A DNA stretch of 64,000 nucleotides from assembly GCA_021845905.1 (NCBI GenBank), contig JAJZVA010000008.1, positions 1 through 64,000 of the forward strand. The letters run 5' to 3'. Source of the stretch: Pseudomonadota bacterium. Lineage in GTDB: Bacteria; Pseudomonadota; Alphaproteobacteria; Micavibrionales; UBA2020. The translations under genes and the position numbers were made by a program. The notes beneath the pieces are model-generated. The model was not told the origin of the DNA and did no database searches. It saw nothing but the letters and a program-made list of their open reading frames with translations. Position 1 is the stretch's first letter. The number at the start of each line of letters is the position of its first letter. Below, one piece after another: positions 27,531 through 36,681 of the stretch.

Positions 27531-28142
27531 TCAGGGTGTGCATCCGTATTTTTTTATCACCCGCAGGTGCCAGTTGCCGATGCTCCCGTGCTTCATGAAA
27601 CTGCCGAGCTTGAAGCCGTGCTGAATGAAGTCATGGCCGGTTTTCAGCCCGTCATTGACGGGCTTGGGGATTTCCCAGTCGAAAGTGACCGCGTTGAACG
27701 AGTCCTTGATGTGGGTCAGTGGATTGAGGGAGAAATGGGATTCTTTGAGTTGCAACTCGACCTTGCAGGATGATTTGTCCGCACGGGGATCGACTGCCGG
27801 AATGTCCGCGACGATAAGACGTGTCCTCCCTGCGGAATTGTCGAGCAAAAGGCTTGCCATGCGGAATTTATCCACAAGGTCTTCGCCGACATGCAATGTC
27901 TTGTATTCCGGGTAGGCCGTGGGCAGGGAAAAATTTACGTCATTGAGGGAATCGGCCATAAACCGTTTAAGGCTGAGGGTGAGATGAGACTGTTTTAACT
28001 TTACATCCACATAATATGTCGGCGCAGCGTGGGCTTTCTCATGATCCTGTTGAGTGTGGAGGGGGGTGGTCGATTCGTTATGGCAGGCGGCAAGTGCGGT
28101 TGTTGATAAAAACAGGGCTAAAACTTTTTTGGCGCTTTTCAT
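27531..28142 (-). CDS. Lipoprotein with two tandem homologous domains
   Basis: The start at 28142 has GAGGA 6 bases upstream; an in-frame ATG 6 bases earlier is less well placed. The lipobox is LAAC after a 17-residue signal. The mature protein looks duplicated. VDVKLKQSHLTLSLKRFMAD then SLNDVNFSLP in the first half aligns with VELQLKESHFSLNPLTHIKD then SFNAVTFDWEIP in the second. Each is followed by a G-x-D-hydrophobic pattern (HVGEDLVDKF, KTGHDFIQHG). Two Cys in the second half may form a disulfide. No known family is recognised. It is convergent with the MBL gene and divergent from rplY. Confidence 0.65.
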   Translation of the reverse strand: MKSAKKVLALFLSTTALAACHNESTTPLHTQQDHEKAHAAPTYYVDVKLKQSHLTLSLKRFMADSLNDVNFSLPTAYPEYKTLHVGEDLVDKFRMASLLLDNSAGRTRLIVADIPAVDPRADKSSCKVELQLKESHFSLNPLTHIKDSFNAVTFDWEIPKPVNDGLKTGHDFIQHGFKLGSFMKHGSIGNWHLRVIKKYGCTP

Positions 28143-28337
28143 GGACATTCCTCAGGTGTTTATTCTATATGACAATAGCAGAATTATTAATTCTGTCAAA
28201 TCTTAATTATGTCTAATTATAAATAGCACAATTTGCTTGATTTTCTTGCCATATTGGCGTTTATTGTGCCATCCGAAAATGTCAGCACCCCTGGAGGCTG
28301 GATTTTGAGGAGCGTTAACACGAAAAGGAATTAGAAA

Positions 28338-29069
28338 ATGGCACAACAAAACACAGTACTCACAGCGGTAGCGCGTGCGAAGGCCGGTAAGGGGGCCGCC
28401 CGTGCAATCCGTCGTACGGGGCAGGTTCCCGCCGTCGTCTATGGCGACAGCAAGGAGCCGGTTCTCGTCTCTCTTTTTGAAAAGGAATTGATCAAGGCGA
28501 GCAGCGTGCAGGCGTTCTACACCAGCCTCTGCGAGCTTGATATCGACGGCAAAAAGCACAAGGTTCTGCCGCGCGACGTGCAGCATGACGCGGTCAACGA
28601 CCGCCCGATCCACGCCGACTTCCTGCGCGTGACGGACAAGACGGTCATCCGCGTCGGTATTCCCGTCCGCGTCGTCAACCACAAGGACAGCCCGGGTATC
28701 ACCAAGGGCGGCGTCTTGAACCTCGTTCGCCACGAGATCGAGGTTTTCTGCCGCGCGACCGAAATTCCCGAGGAATTCACCGTTGATCTGACGGGGCTGG
28801 ACGTCGGCCACAGCATTCACCTCAGCGCGCTGAAGTTGCCCGCCGGCGTCAAGCCGGTCACGCAGGGCGATTTCACCGTCGTCACGCTTGTTTCGCCGTC
28901 GGCCCTCAAGTCCGAGGCTGATGAGGTTGCTGCCGCTGCCGCCGCTGCCGCCGCTGCTCCGGTTGCGGGCGCTGCCGCTCCTGCCGTCGGCGCCGCCGCT
29001 CCTGCCACGGGTGCTGCTAGTGCTGCTGCCGCCGCTCCGGCGAAGGATGCCGCCAAGGGCAAGAAATAA
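28338..29069 (+). CDS. rplY: 50S ribosomal protein L25, Ctc form
   Basis: The 243-residue long form has an N-terminal L25 domain that binds 5S rRNA (ARAIRRTGQVPAVVYGD near residue 25, then VLPRDVQHDAVNDRPIHADF). The Ctc/TL5 C-terminal beta domain follows (VRVVNHKDSPGITKGGVLN, LPAGVKPVTQGDFTVVTLVSP). A low-complexity Ala/Pro/Gly tail of about 50 residues ends in basic AAKGKK. The start is marked by a purine tract (AAAAGGAATTAG) before ATG 28338. It is followed 21 bases later by pth, a conserved pairing. Confidence 0.96.
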   Translation: MAQQNTVLTAVARAKAGKGAARAIRRTGQVPAVVYGDSKEPVLVSLFEKELIKASSVQAFYTSLCELDIDGKKHKVLPRDVQHDAVNDRPIHADFLRVTDKTVIRVGIPVRVVNHKDSPGITKGGVLNLVRHEIEVFCRATEIPEEFTVDLTGLDVGHSIHLSALKLPAGVKPVTQGDFTVVTLVSPSALKSEADEVAAAAAAAAAAPVAGAAAPAVGAAAPATGAASAAAAAPAKDAAKGKK

Positions 29070-29090
29070 CCCGCGTCAGTGGTTGATGCC

Positions 29091-29708
29091 ATGTGGCTTA
29101 TCGTAGGATTGGGAAATCCCGGCGCAGAGTATCAACACAACAGGCACAATATCGGATTCATGGCGGTGGATGAAATCATCCGCCGCCATAATCTTTCCGC
29201 CGATGAAAAAAAGTTTCAAGGCTTGATCTCCCAGGGAACGATAGGCGGAGAAAAAGTCCTCCTTCTGAAACCGCAAACCTACATGAACCTTTCCGGCCAG
29301 TCGGTGCAGGCAGCGGCTTCGTTTTACAAGATTCCGCCCGACAGGGTCATCGTGTTTCATGATGAGATGGATCTGGCGGCCGGAAAAATCCGCGTCAAAT
29401 TCGCGGGCGGCGCGGCGGGGCACAACGGCCTGCGCTCGATCGATCAGCATTTGGGGCAGAATTACTGGCGCGTGCGTCTCGGCGTCGGGCGGCCCGACAG
29501 GAAAGAGCGGGTGACGGGCCATGTTCTGGGCGATTTCGCCAAGGCGGACCGGCAATGGCTTGAAAAACTTCTGGCGTCCGTCGCCGATCATGCGGAACGG
29601 CTCGCCGGCGCCGATATGGACGGCTTTATGAGCAAGGTCGCGCATGATATGATGCCGCCCAAACAGGAAAAAAAGGAGAAAGAAGATGACAAAACCTCTG
29701 CACAATAA
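29091..29708 (+). CDS. pth: Peptidyl-tRNA hydrolase
   Basis: The enzyme releases peptides from dropped-off peptidyl-tRNA. Key residues are present: GLGNPGAEY at the N-terminus, catalytic His in NRHNIGFMA, LLLKPQTYMNLSG, FHDEMDL with the catalytic Asp, and AGHNGLRSI. I prefer ATG 29091, giving MWLIVGLGNPG; a GTG at 29079 would add four residues. The C-terminus is unusually charged (PPKQEKKEKEDDK). It overlaps the next gene by 23 bases. The rplY-pth-ychF neighbourhood is typical, with an SDR inserted here. Confidence 0.96.
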   Translation: MWLIVGLGNPGAEYQHNRHNIGFMAVDEIIRRHNLSADEKKFQGLISQGTIGGEKVLLLKPQTYMNLSGQSVQAAASFYKIPPDRVIVFHDEMDLAAGKIRVKFAGGAAGHNGLRSIDQHLGQNYWRVRLGVGRPDRKERVTGHVLGDFAKADRQWLEKLLASVADHAERLAGADMDGFMSKVAHDMMPPKQEKKEKEDDKTSAQ

Positions 29709-30441
29709 AACCGCCCTCGTGACCGGCGCGAGCAAGGGGCTCGGCAAGGCCATCGCGCTCCGCCTCGCCAACGACGGCGCGACCGTGATTGTCAATTACG
29801 CCTCTGACAAGGCGGGCGCGGAGAACGTCGCCGCCTCCATCGCCAAAGCCGGCGGCAAGGCGCATGTCGTGCACGGCGATGTGAGCAAGGTCGCGAATAT
29901 CCAAAAAATGTTCGCGGATATCGACGCGCTTGGTATCAAATCCATCGACATTCTCGTCAACAACGCGGGCATCTTCCCGCCCGGCGGACTGGAGGACGCG
30001 ACGGAAGAGGTGTTCGACAGCGTGTTCGACATCAATGTCAAAGGGCTCTTTTTCGTGACGCAGGAGGCTGTCAAGCGAATGGGAGAAGGCGGGCGCATCG
30101 TCAATATCTCCACCGGCCTGACGCGCTTCACCGCCGCGCCGATGCTCACCATTTACAGCGCGAGCAAGGGCGCGGTCGATATCCTCACGCGCGATTTCGC
30201 GGCGACGCTTGGGCCCCGCGGCATCACGGTCAACGCGGTGCACCCGGGCCTCACGGCGACGGAAGGCGCTTCCGCCATGACGTCGAACCAGGACGTCGTC
30301 GGCCATATCGTCAGCGGCACGGCGCTTGGCCGCCTCGGCCAGCCCGACGACATCGCCGACATCGTCGCCTTCTTCTGCGGCAATGACTCCCGCTGGGCGA
30401 CGGCGCAGCATGTCGAGGCTTCGGGCGGAGTGCGTCTCTGA
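29686..30441 (+). CDS. SDR-family oxidoreductase (FabG-like)
   Basis: This 251-residue classical short-chain dehydrogenase has the cofactor motif TGASKGLG (about residue 15), NNAG (about 92), the catalytic Ser around NISTGLTR, and YSASKGAVD with the Tyr-Lys pair (about 157). The C-terminal segment EASGGVRL matches the FabG end. An Asn/Asp after the first fold favours NADP(H), but the substrate is unknown. It starts inside pth and its stop overlaps the ychF start (TGATG), so it is embedded in the rplY-pth-ychF transcript. Confidence 0.88.
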   Translation: MTKPLHNKTALVTGASKGLGKAIALRLANDGATVIVNYASDKAGAENVAASIAKAGGKAHVVHGDVSKVANIQKMFADIDALGIKSIDILVNNAGIFPPGGLEDATEEVFDSVFDINVKGLFFVTQEAVKRMGEGGRIVNISTGLTRFTAAPMLTIYSASKGAVDILTRDFAATLGPRGITVNAVHPGLTATEGASAMTSNQDVVGHIVSGTALGRLGQPDDIADIVAFFCGNDSRWATAQHVEASGGVRL

Positions 30442-31544
30442 TGGGGTTCAACTGCGGCATCGTCGGCCTGCCCAACGTCGGCAAATCCACCCTGTTCAAC
30501 GCGCTGACGGCGACCGCCGCGGCGCAGGCGGCGAATTATCCTTTTTGCACCATCGAGCCGAACGTCGGGCGCGTCGCGGTGCCGGATCAGCGTTTGTATG
30601 ACATCGCCAAAATCGGCAAGTCGGCGAGCATCGTGCCGACGCAGCTCGAGTTCGTCGATATCGCGGGGCTCGTGCGCGGCGCAAGCAAAGGCGAAGGGCT
30701 CGGCAACCAGTTTCTCGCCAACATCCGCGAGACAGACGCGATCATCCACGTGTTGCGGTGCTTCGAGGACGAGAACATCACCCACGTCGAGGGCGGGATC
30801 GACCCCGTGCGCGACAAGGAGGTCATCGAGACGGAGCTGATGATCGCCGACATGGAAAGCCTCGAAAAACGCATCGAGCCGATGAAGAAGAAAGCCAAGG
30901 GCGGCGACAAGGACGCCATCGTTCAGGCGCACGTGATGGAGCAGTGTCTGATTGCGTTGCGCGATGGTAAACCGGCGCGCAACGTTAAGCTCGGCACGGA
31001 CGACGAACTGAAGTTTTTCCATCAGTTGCAGTTGCTGACCGCCAAGCCGGTTTTATATGTGTGCAATGTGAACGAGAACGATGCCGGATCCGGCAACGCC
31101 ATGACGCAGCGTGTCGCGGAGATGGCGAAAGCCGAGGGCGCGGGAACAGTCATTATCTGCGCAGCGATCGAGGCGGAGATCGCTCAGCTCGGCAGTGACG
31201 CGGAGAAAAAAGAATTTCTGTCTTCCATCGGCCTCGACGAGCCGGGGCTGAACCGCGTCATCCGCGCGGGATATGAATTGCTCGATCTCATCACGTTCTT
31301 TACCGTGGGGCCGAAAGAGGCAAGAGCCTGGACGGTCAAGCGTGGTTCCAAAGCGCCGCAAGCCGCGGGCGTCATTCATACGGATTTCGAGCGCGGGTTT
31401 ATCCGCGCCGAAACGATCGACATGAACGATTACCTGACGCTCGGCGGGGAGCAGGCGGCGAAAGAAGCCGGAAAAATGCGTTCTGAAGGCAAAGAGTACG
31501 TCGTCAACGACGGCGACTTGATGCTATTCCGGTTTAACGTCTAG
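30441..31544 (+). CDS. ychF: Redox-regulated ribosome-associated ATPase YchF (OLA1 family)
   Basis: The 367-residue Obg-related NTPase has G1 GLPNVGKST, G3 DIAGLVRGASKGEGLG, and NVNE in place of the G4 NKxD, the change that gives ATP preference. A coiled-coil insert (ELMIADMESLEKRIEPMKKK) follows G3. The C-terminal TGS domain has AWTVKRGSKAPQAAGVIHTD and ends LMLFRFNV. It binds ribosomes and affects stress responses. The stop is 4 bases into the end of the convergent hypothetical gene. Its start is coupled to the SDR stop. Confidence 0.96.
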   Translation: MGFNCGIVGLPNVGKSTLFNALTATAAAQAANYPFCTIEPNVGRVAVPDQRLYDIAKIGKSASIVPTQLEFVDIAGLVRGASKGEGLGNQFLANIRETDAIIHVLRCFEDENITHVEGGIDPVRDKEVIETELMIADMESLEKRIEPMKKKAKGGDKDAIVQAHVMEQCLIALRDGKPARNVKLGTDDELKFFHQLQLLTAKPVLYVCNVNENDAGSGNAMTQRVAEMAKAEGAGTVIICAAIEAEIAQLGSDAEKKEFLSSIGLDEPGLNRVIRAGYELLDLITFFTVGPKEARAWTVKRGSKAPQAAGVIHTDFERGFIRAETIDMNDYLTLGGEQAAKEAGKMRSEGKEYVVNDGDLMLFRFNV

Positions 31545-31960
31545 AAGGCACGTAGCTTTTTAACGGCGGGCGCGCAGTCTTCCCCGAGAAACTGAATGAT
31601 GTCTTCCGTTTCCAGCGCTTTTTCCCGGGTAAATTCGCGTGCCAGAATAAGGCTTGCTTTGCTGATGTCGCTTTCGCTGAGGCTGGGCAATCTTTTGATG
31701 ATCCCGACCTTCATCGCGGCATCAACGAATACAGATTTTAAAAGGGAGACCGGGCTGAAGATGAATTTTTTCGCGGCGCGTTCGCGGGCGGCGTGAATAA
31801 GTTCACGCTTGTCTTGCGGGTAATCTATGCCAAGGTTGTGGTCGATCATCAGGTTTGTTTCTATTTTGCTCTGATCTTTTTCGTCATAAGCGGCGGCGAC
31901 TGCGGCTATGAATTCCTGTTCGGTCAGGCGGCGTCCATATTTGTTAAACGAATCTTTCAT
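31541..31960 (-). CDS. Hypothetical helical protein
   Basis: I do not recognise this 139-residue soluble protein. The N-terminus MKDSFNKYGRRLTEQEFI resembles small helical adaptor proteins, and about 60% looks alpha-helical. A mildly hydrophobic centre lies around FSPVSLLKSVFVDAAMKVG. No signal peptide, Cys pairs or known motif is seen. GC content is slightly lower than that of its neighbours. It is convergent with ychF and divergent from prpD, with an AT-rich 190-base region between them that probably holds both promoters. Confidence 0.6.
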   Translation of the reverse strand: MKDSFNKYGRRLTEQEFIAAVAAAYDEKDQSKIETNLMIDHNLGIDYPQDKRELIHAARERAAKKFIFSPVSLLKSVFVDAAMKVGIIKRLPSLSESDISKASLILAREFTREKALETEDIIQFLGEDCAPAVKKLRAF

Positions 31961-32149
31961 GTCGTTTCTTTCATAATTAAATTCTATTTACATATGGTTT
32001 GTGCGCCAGCTTACTACATATGTCAATACGCTTTTTATGGACTTGATCCGGCGCGCTTATTGGCCATAATATATTTTTCAGCGCATTGAATGTAAGAATG
32101 CCGGCGTTTAAAGTGGAGGCTCAATTTATTCAACTTCGGGAAAAATAAA

Positions 32150-33724
32150 ATGAAAACCCATATCGTCAAAGCCGAAAAGAAAAGCGGCAGCCTGAAAAAA
32201 GAAGACCAGCTGGCATGGAAGATCGCGCAGCTTGCCGCAAAGACGAAGGATTCCGATCTCCCGCTCGAGACGGTGGAGATGATCAAGAACCGCATCATCG
32301 ACAATGCGGCGATTGCCCTCGCGGCGGCAAATGAATATCCGGTGACGGTGGCGCGGGCGAAGGCGCTTGCGACGCACGGCACCGGCAAGGCGACTGTTTA
32401 CGGTGTGGCGCAGAGCGAAACCTGCGCGCCGCGCGAGGCCGCTTTCGCCAATGCGGTCGCGGTGCGTTTTCGCGATCAGGATGACACTTACCTTGCCGCC
32501 GAATATTCGCATCCGGACGACAATATTTCGCCGCTGCTGGCCGTGGCGCAGCATCTTGGCATTGCAGGGCGCGATTTGATCCGCGGCATCGCGGTGGCTT
32601 ATGAAGTGCAAGTCGCGCTTGTCGGCACGGGCAAAGGCACGGGCATCTGCCTGCATAAGCATAAAGTCGATCACATGACGCATATCGCCGCGGCGACGGC
32701 GGCGGGCATGGGGTCGATGTTGAAGCTGCCGGTCGAGCAGATTTATCACGCAGTCAATTTCGCCGTGCATAATTCCATCTCCTCGCGCCAGTCGCGCAAA
32801 GGCGATATCGGCGCGCAAAAAGAATTCGTGCCGGGCTTTTCGGCGGAAATCTCCATCGATGCCGTCAACTTCGCCATGCACGGCCTCAAGGGGCCGAACC
32901 CCGTCTATGAAGGCGAAGACAGCATTATCCGCCGCTTCCTCGACGGCAAGAACGACCCCAACGCGTCATATAAAATCGCGCTCGCCGAGCCGGGCAAAGA
33001 CAAGCTGCGCAACATCATGCTGACCTATCCGAAAGAACATGCCTTCGAATATCAGGGGCAGGCGATCATCGACATGGCGCTCGAAATGTCGCGCAAGATA
33101 AAATTGAAAGAGGTGAAATCGATCCTGCTCGTCACCAGCCATCACACCGACCACGTGATCGGCACGGGCGCGAACGACCCGCAGAAGATCAACCCCGACA
33201 GTCCGCGCGGCACGCTCGACCACAGCATCATGTTCGCCATCGCGCGCGCCATGCAGCTTGGCCGCTGGGATGGGAGCGTCTACGACATCAAGGCGAAGGA
33301 AAAAGAAGAACTCCGCGCCGCGATGAAGAAGATCAAAACGAAGCAGGACGCGGAATGGGAACGCCGCTATCATTCGACTGATCCGAAAGAACAGGCCTTC
33401 GGCGGTACGCTGATCATCACGCTCGCCAACGGCAAAACCGTGAAAGCTTCGAAAGCCTGCGCCAACGCCCACCCGCTGGGCAAGACGCCGTGGAAGCGTC
33501 CGGATTATATCCGCAAGCTGGAACGGCTGACGGAAGGGCTACTCAGCGATATCGCCCGTGAACGCTTCCTCAAAACGGTTGAAGGGCTTGAAAAAGCCAA
33601 ATCGGCTGAATTGTCCGGCCTGACGCCGAAGCTCGACCTTGCGCCTTTGAAGACGGTCAAAAGCCCAGGTATTTACGGAGCGCGCCCTGTTGCCACCGCG
33701 GAGAAAGACAGAAAAAGGAATTAA
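32150..33724 (+). CDS. prpD: 2-methylcitrate dehydratase (MmgE/PrpD family)
   Basis: The 524-residue protein dehydrates 2-methylcitrate in the methylcitrate cycle of propionyl-CoA use. Family blocks include NRIIDNAAIALAAANEYPV, FRDQDDTYLAAEYSHPDDNI and AVAYEVQVAL. Also present are HKHKVDHMTHIAAATAAGMG, HNSISSRQSRKGDIGAQKEF and SDPRGTLDHSI-like residues (about 350). It is first in an operon with a small membrane protein and prpB; prpC lies 570 bases further on. It is slightly longer than typical PrpD, with a basic N-terminal extension. Confidence 0.92.
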   Translation: MKTHIVKAEKKSGSLKKEDQLAWKIAQLAAKTKDSDLPLETVEMIKNRIIDNAAIALAAANEYPVTVARAKALATHGTGKATVYGVAQSETCAPREAAFANAVAVRFRDQDDTYLAAEYSHPDDNISPLLAVAQHLGIAGRDLIRGIAVAYEVQVALVGTGKGTGICLHKHKVDHMTHIAAATAAGMGSMLKLPVEQIYHAVNFAVHNSISSRQSRKGDIGAQKEFVPGFSAEISIDAVNFAMHGLKGPNPVYEGEDSIIRRFLDGKNDPNASYKIALAEPGKDKLRNIMLTYPKEHAFEYQGQAIIDMALEMSRKIKLKEVKSILLVTSHHTDHVIGTGANDPQKINPDSPRGTLDHSIMFAIARAMQLGRWDGSVYDIKAKEKEELRAAMKKIKTKQDAEWERRYHSTDPKEQAFGGTLIITLANGKTVKASKACANAHPLGKTPWKRPDYIRKLERLTEGLLSDIARERFLKTVEGLEKAKSAELSGLTPKLDLAPLKTVKSPGIYGARPVATAEKDRKRN

Positions 33725-33727
33725 TCC

Positions 33728-34096
33728 ATGTTCAGAAAGCTGACGGATTTTTCTTTTCAGCGCAGCCGCAGGCAGGCGCTCGGGTTTTATCTGGTGCTTT
33801 TGGTTATAGGATACGCTTTCTCGGTGCTGGCGGCGGATATGGCGGTCACGGTCAGGAAAATGCTTTTGCCGGACAAGGCGAACGTTTATGCCGTCGTCGA
33901 TATCAGGCCGTATGTGGTGTTTTTTGTCTGCTCTTTTTCCGCGGCTTTCGCTATATTCATCGTGAGCGTCAAGCGGGTCTTTGATTATAGAGGATGGGTC
34001 TCCATCGCGCTCGCTGTCGGGCTTTCCTTCGTCAGCGCGCCGTTCTCTTTCATTCCGATAGCCTATCTCACCACCTTGCCGAAAGGAAGCAAATGA
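33728..34096 (+). CDS. Small membrane protein between prpD and prpB
   Basis: The 122-residue protein has three or four hydrophobic segments: ALGFYLVLLVIGYAFSVL, PYVVFFVCSFSAAFAIFIVS, WVSIALAVGLSFVSA and a shorter one. The short cytoplasmic N-terminus contains FQRSRRQ. No known family is recognised. It begins 3 bases after prpD and overlaps prpB by 4 bases (ATGA), so it is co-translated with the methylcitrate enzymes. A role in substrate uptake or membrane organisation is possible but not shown by sequence. Confidence 0.65.
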   Translation: MFRKLTDFSFQRSRRQALGFYLVLLVIGYAFSVLAADMAVTVRKMLLPDKANVYAVVDIRPYVVFFVCSFSAAFAIFIVSVKRVFDYRGWVSIALAVGLSFVSAPFSFIPIAYLTTLPKGSK

Positions 34097-34968
34097 ACCC
34101 CGGTCGAAAATTCCGTGATCTTGTGAAGCAAAACCCGCCGTTGCACGTCGTCGGCGTGGCCGACGGCAGCGACGCGCTGGAAGCTGCGCGGGCTGGGTTC
34201 AGCGCCATTTACGCCTCCGGCAGCCAGATCGCGGCGTCGCGCGGCTGGGCGGATATTGGGCGCATCGAGCTCCACCATGTCGTCGAAAACGTGCGGCTTA
34301 TCCTCGACAGCGGCGTAAAACTGCCGCTGCTGGTCGATATCGATACCGGCTTCGACGACGTGGCGAAAACCATCAGGACGATGGATGCGGCGGGCGTCGC
34401 GGCCGTGCATCTGGAAGATCAGGAAGATTTAAAGGCCTGCGGGCATCTGCCGGGCAAGCATGTCGTGAGCATCGAGGCCGCGGCGGCGCGCATCAAAAAA
34501 GCCGTTGGCGCGAAGACCGATCCGGATTTCGTGGTCATGGCGCGGACCGATGCGCTCGCCGTCGAAGGCATGGAAAAAACGCTGGAGCGCATAGCGGCCT
34601 ACGCCGCGGCGGGCGCGGACATGATCTTCGCAGAGGCGTTTCCCGACGTCGCGACCTACGGCGCGGTGAAAAAAGCCGCAGGCGGCAAGCCCGTGCTGGC
34701 CAACATGACCGAATTCGGCAAGGTTGCCTTGAAAACGCCGCGGGAACTGTTCGAAGAGAGCAAAGGTGCTGTCGATCTCGTTCTCAATCCGCTCACGGTT
34801 TATCGTGCGCAACGTCAGACGGCGGCGGAGATGTACAAGTTGCTGCATGACAAAGGCACGCAACGCGGCGTGGTGCCGCATATGCAGACACGTGAAAGCT
34901 TTCAGGCGTTGATCGATTATCCGGCGCAGGTCGATGCGCGCGCGGAACTGCTCAAGAAAATCAGCTAA
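34093..34968 (+). CDS. prpB: 2-methylisocitrate lyase
   Basis: This 291-residue ICL/PEPM-superfamily enzyme splits 2-methylisocitrate into pyruvate and succinate. The metal site VDIDTGF and the flexible active-site loop KACGHLPGKHVVS (catalytic Cys in CGH, Pro where PrpB often has Asp or Pro) are visible, along with ARTDALAVEG. The start is ATG 34093, overlapping the upstream gene by ATGA with AAAGGAAG before it. The frame is open further upstream, but that is an artefact. Isocitrate lyase would be longer and carry KKCGH; context with prpD and prpC supports PrpB. Confidence 0.94.
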   Translation: MNPGRKFRDLVKQNPPLHVVGVADGSDALEAARAGFSAIYASGSQIAASRGWADIGRIELHHVVENVRLILDSGVKLPLLVDIDTGFDDVAKTIRTMDAAGVAAVHLEDQEDLKACGHLPGKHVVSIEAAAARIKKAVGAKTDPDFVVMARTDALAVEGMEKTLERIAAYAAAGADMIFAEAFPDVATYGAVKKAAGGKPVLANMTEFGKVALKTPRELFEESKGAVDLVLNPLTVYRAQRQTAAEMYKLLHDKGTQRGVVPHMQTRESFQALIDYPAQVDARAELLKKIS

Positions 34969-34974
34969 ACGTTT

Positions 34975-35166
34975 TCAGGCCGTGATATCGAGCTGCGTGC
35001 CGCGGTGGCCGCTGGTATTCAGCCCTTGCGTTTCCGGTTTTGAGCCGTTTTGCAAACCTTGCAACAGATTTTTATCGCTTTGTTGCGGCGTCGGGCTGGT
35101 CGCTTTTTGAAGCAGGTTTTGCAACGAGAGTTGCGAAGACGCGGAATTTGAAGAGACTGAATTCAT
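34975..35166 (-). CDS. Small Gln/Ser-rich protein ending in LDITA
   Basis: This 63-residue hydrophilic protein is rich in Ser, Gln and Leu: SSQLSLQNLLQKA, DKNLLQGLQNG. The C-terminus reads HRGTQLDITA. The neighbour 35 bases upstream ends in GRGQYVNITA, so the two share a C-terminal motif. Small alpha-helical proteins of this kind occur in motility-associated (YjfB-like) families, but the match is weak here. It lies opposite to and between prpB and prpC, unrelated to propionate metabolism by appearance. Confidence 0.5.
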   Translation of the reverse strand: MNSVSSNSASSQLSLQNLLQKATSPTPQQSDKNLLQGLQNGSKPETQGLNTSGHRGTQLDITA

Positions 35167-35200
35167 GGACGCATTCCTTTCAGAGACAACAAGCCGGGGG

Positions 35201-35398
35201 TCAGGCGGTGATATTCACATACTGTCCGCGCCCGCTGGTCGATACGGACTGCTGAATCATGTTCGCGAGAGACTGTTCCATCTGGGCGTTCTGCTTGATG
35301 GCGGACAGCAAAGCGGTTGTTTGCGTGCCAAGCTGTTGCACGGAAACTGTATTTGTTGCTGAAGCCACAGAGCTCACGATTCCCACCTGAAAACCCAC
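35201..35398 (-). CDS. Small YjfB-like putative motility protein ending in VNITA
   Basis: The 65-residue protein has a central amphipathic helix (LLSAIKQNAQMEQSLANMIQ) preceded by a Thr/Ser/Val-rich start. This is close in pattern to the YjfB putative motility protein family (PF14070), whose members are short and end in flexible Gly-rich tails. The C-terminus STSGRGQYVNITA is shared with the downstream small gene. No signal peptide is seen. Assignment is tentative; no flagellar genes occur in this window. Confidence 0.55.
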   Translation of the reverse strand: MGFQVGIVSSVASATNTVSVQQLGTQTTALLSAIKQNAQMEQSLANMIQQSVSTSGRGQYVNITA

Positions 35399-35541
35399 CT
35401 GATCATTTCATACTATATGATATTCTTTAACAAAGCTTTACTTTTAAAATTTTATAGAAAATACAGAAAGCTTGCGCTCTTGAAGAGGCCAGCATAAAGG
35501 GATTACTATCAGAAAATTCAATTTATATGAAGGAGATAACC

Positions 35542-36681
35542 ATGACAGAGCCGCAAATCGCAAAAGGCCTCGCTGGCATCTACGCCGACACGTCCCGCAT
35601 TTCCAAGGTATTCGATGAAACAAACACGCTGACATACTACGGTTACCCCGTGCAGGAACTGGCGGCATCATGCCGTTTTGAAGAAGTGGCCTATCTGCTT
35701 TGGCATGGTGAACTGCCCACTGGGGAACAATTAAAAAGTTTTGAACAACATGAGCGCGGGCAGCGCAAGATTTCGCCTAAGTTGCTGACTGTGCTACGCC
35801 AGTTCGATAAAGACGCGCACCCGATGGATACGCTCCGCACCGCCGTGAGCTTCATGGGCACGGAAGACCCGACGTGGGCGGACAACGCGCCCGAAGCCAA
35901 CCTGAAAAAAGCCCTCCGTCTGATGGCGCAAATCCCGACCATTATCGCCGCCGATTTCCGTCTGCGCAACGGCAAGGAGCCGATCGCGCCGCGCGAAGAC
36001 CTTTCCATGGCGGAAAACTTCTTCCACATGTATTTCGGCGAAGTGCCGCAGAAGGAGGTCGTGCGCTGTTTCGACGCTTCGCTGACGTTCTATGCCGAGC
36101 ACAGCTTCAACGCCTCGACGTTCACGGCGCGCGTGATCGTCTCGTCGCTGTCCGATATTTATGCGGCGGTGACAGGCGCGATCGGGTCGCTCAAAGGCCC
36201 GCTGCACGGCGGCGCAAACGAGGCCGTGATGCACATGCTGCTCGATATCAAGGAGCCGTCTCTCGCGCAAGCGTGGATCGACGAAGCGCTGTCGGGCAAG
36301 AAGAAGCTCGTCATGGGTTTCGGCCACCGCGTCTACAAGAACGGCGACAGCCGCGTGCCGTATATGACGAAATATTTCCACGACATGGCGAAGCTGAAAG
36401 ACGGCGAGAAATGGATCGAGATCGAGAACATCCTCGCCAAAACGATGCTTGAGAAAAAGAACATCCACCCGAACCTCGATTATCCCGTCGGCCCCGCTTA
36501 TTACCTGATGGGTTTCGACATTCCCGTGTTCACGCCGATCTTCGTGATGAGCCGCATCACCGGCTGGACGGCGCATATCATCGAGCAACTGTCCGACAAC
36601 AAGCTGGTGCGCCCGCTCGCTGTCTATAACGGCGTGCCCCAGCGCTCCGTTCTGCCCATCGACAAGCGCAAGGCGGCTTAA
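35542..36681 (+). CDS. prpC: 2-methylcitrate synthase / citrate synthase type II
   Basis: The 379-residue protein condenses propionyl-CoA (or acetyl-CoA) with oxaloacetate. Catalytic blocks are GPLHGGANEAVMHML (His), KLVMGFGHRVYKNGDSR (His and Arg) and the Asp region near HPNLDYPVG. The length and lack of the N-terminal extension fit the short PrpC/CitZ group, and position after prpD and prpB favours PrpC. The start at 35542 has AAGGAG 8 bases upstream; an ATG at 35527 would bury that site. Activity with both acyl-CoAs is common in this group. Confidence 0.9.
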   Translation: MTEPQIAKGLAGIYADTSRISKVFDETNTLTYYGYPVQELAASCRFEEVAYLLWHGELPTGEQLKSFEQHERGQRKISPKLLTVLRQFDKDAHPMDTLRTAVSFMGTEDPTWADNAPEANLKKALRLMAQIPTIIAADFRLRNGKEPIAPREDLSMAENFFHMYFGEVPQKEVVRCFDASLTFYAEHSFNASTFTARVIVSSLSDIYAAVTGAIGSLKGPLHGGANEAVMHMLLDIKEPSLAQAWIDEALSGKKKLVMGFGHRVYKNGDSRVPYMTKYFHDMAKLKDGEKWIEIENILAKTMLEKKNIHPNLDYPVGPAYYLMGFDIPVFTPIFVMSRITGWTAHIIEQLSDNKLVRPLAVYNGVPQRSVLPIDKRKAA

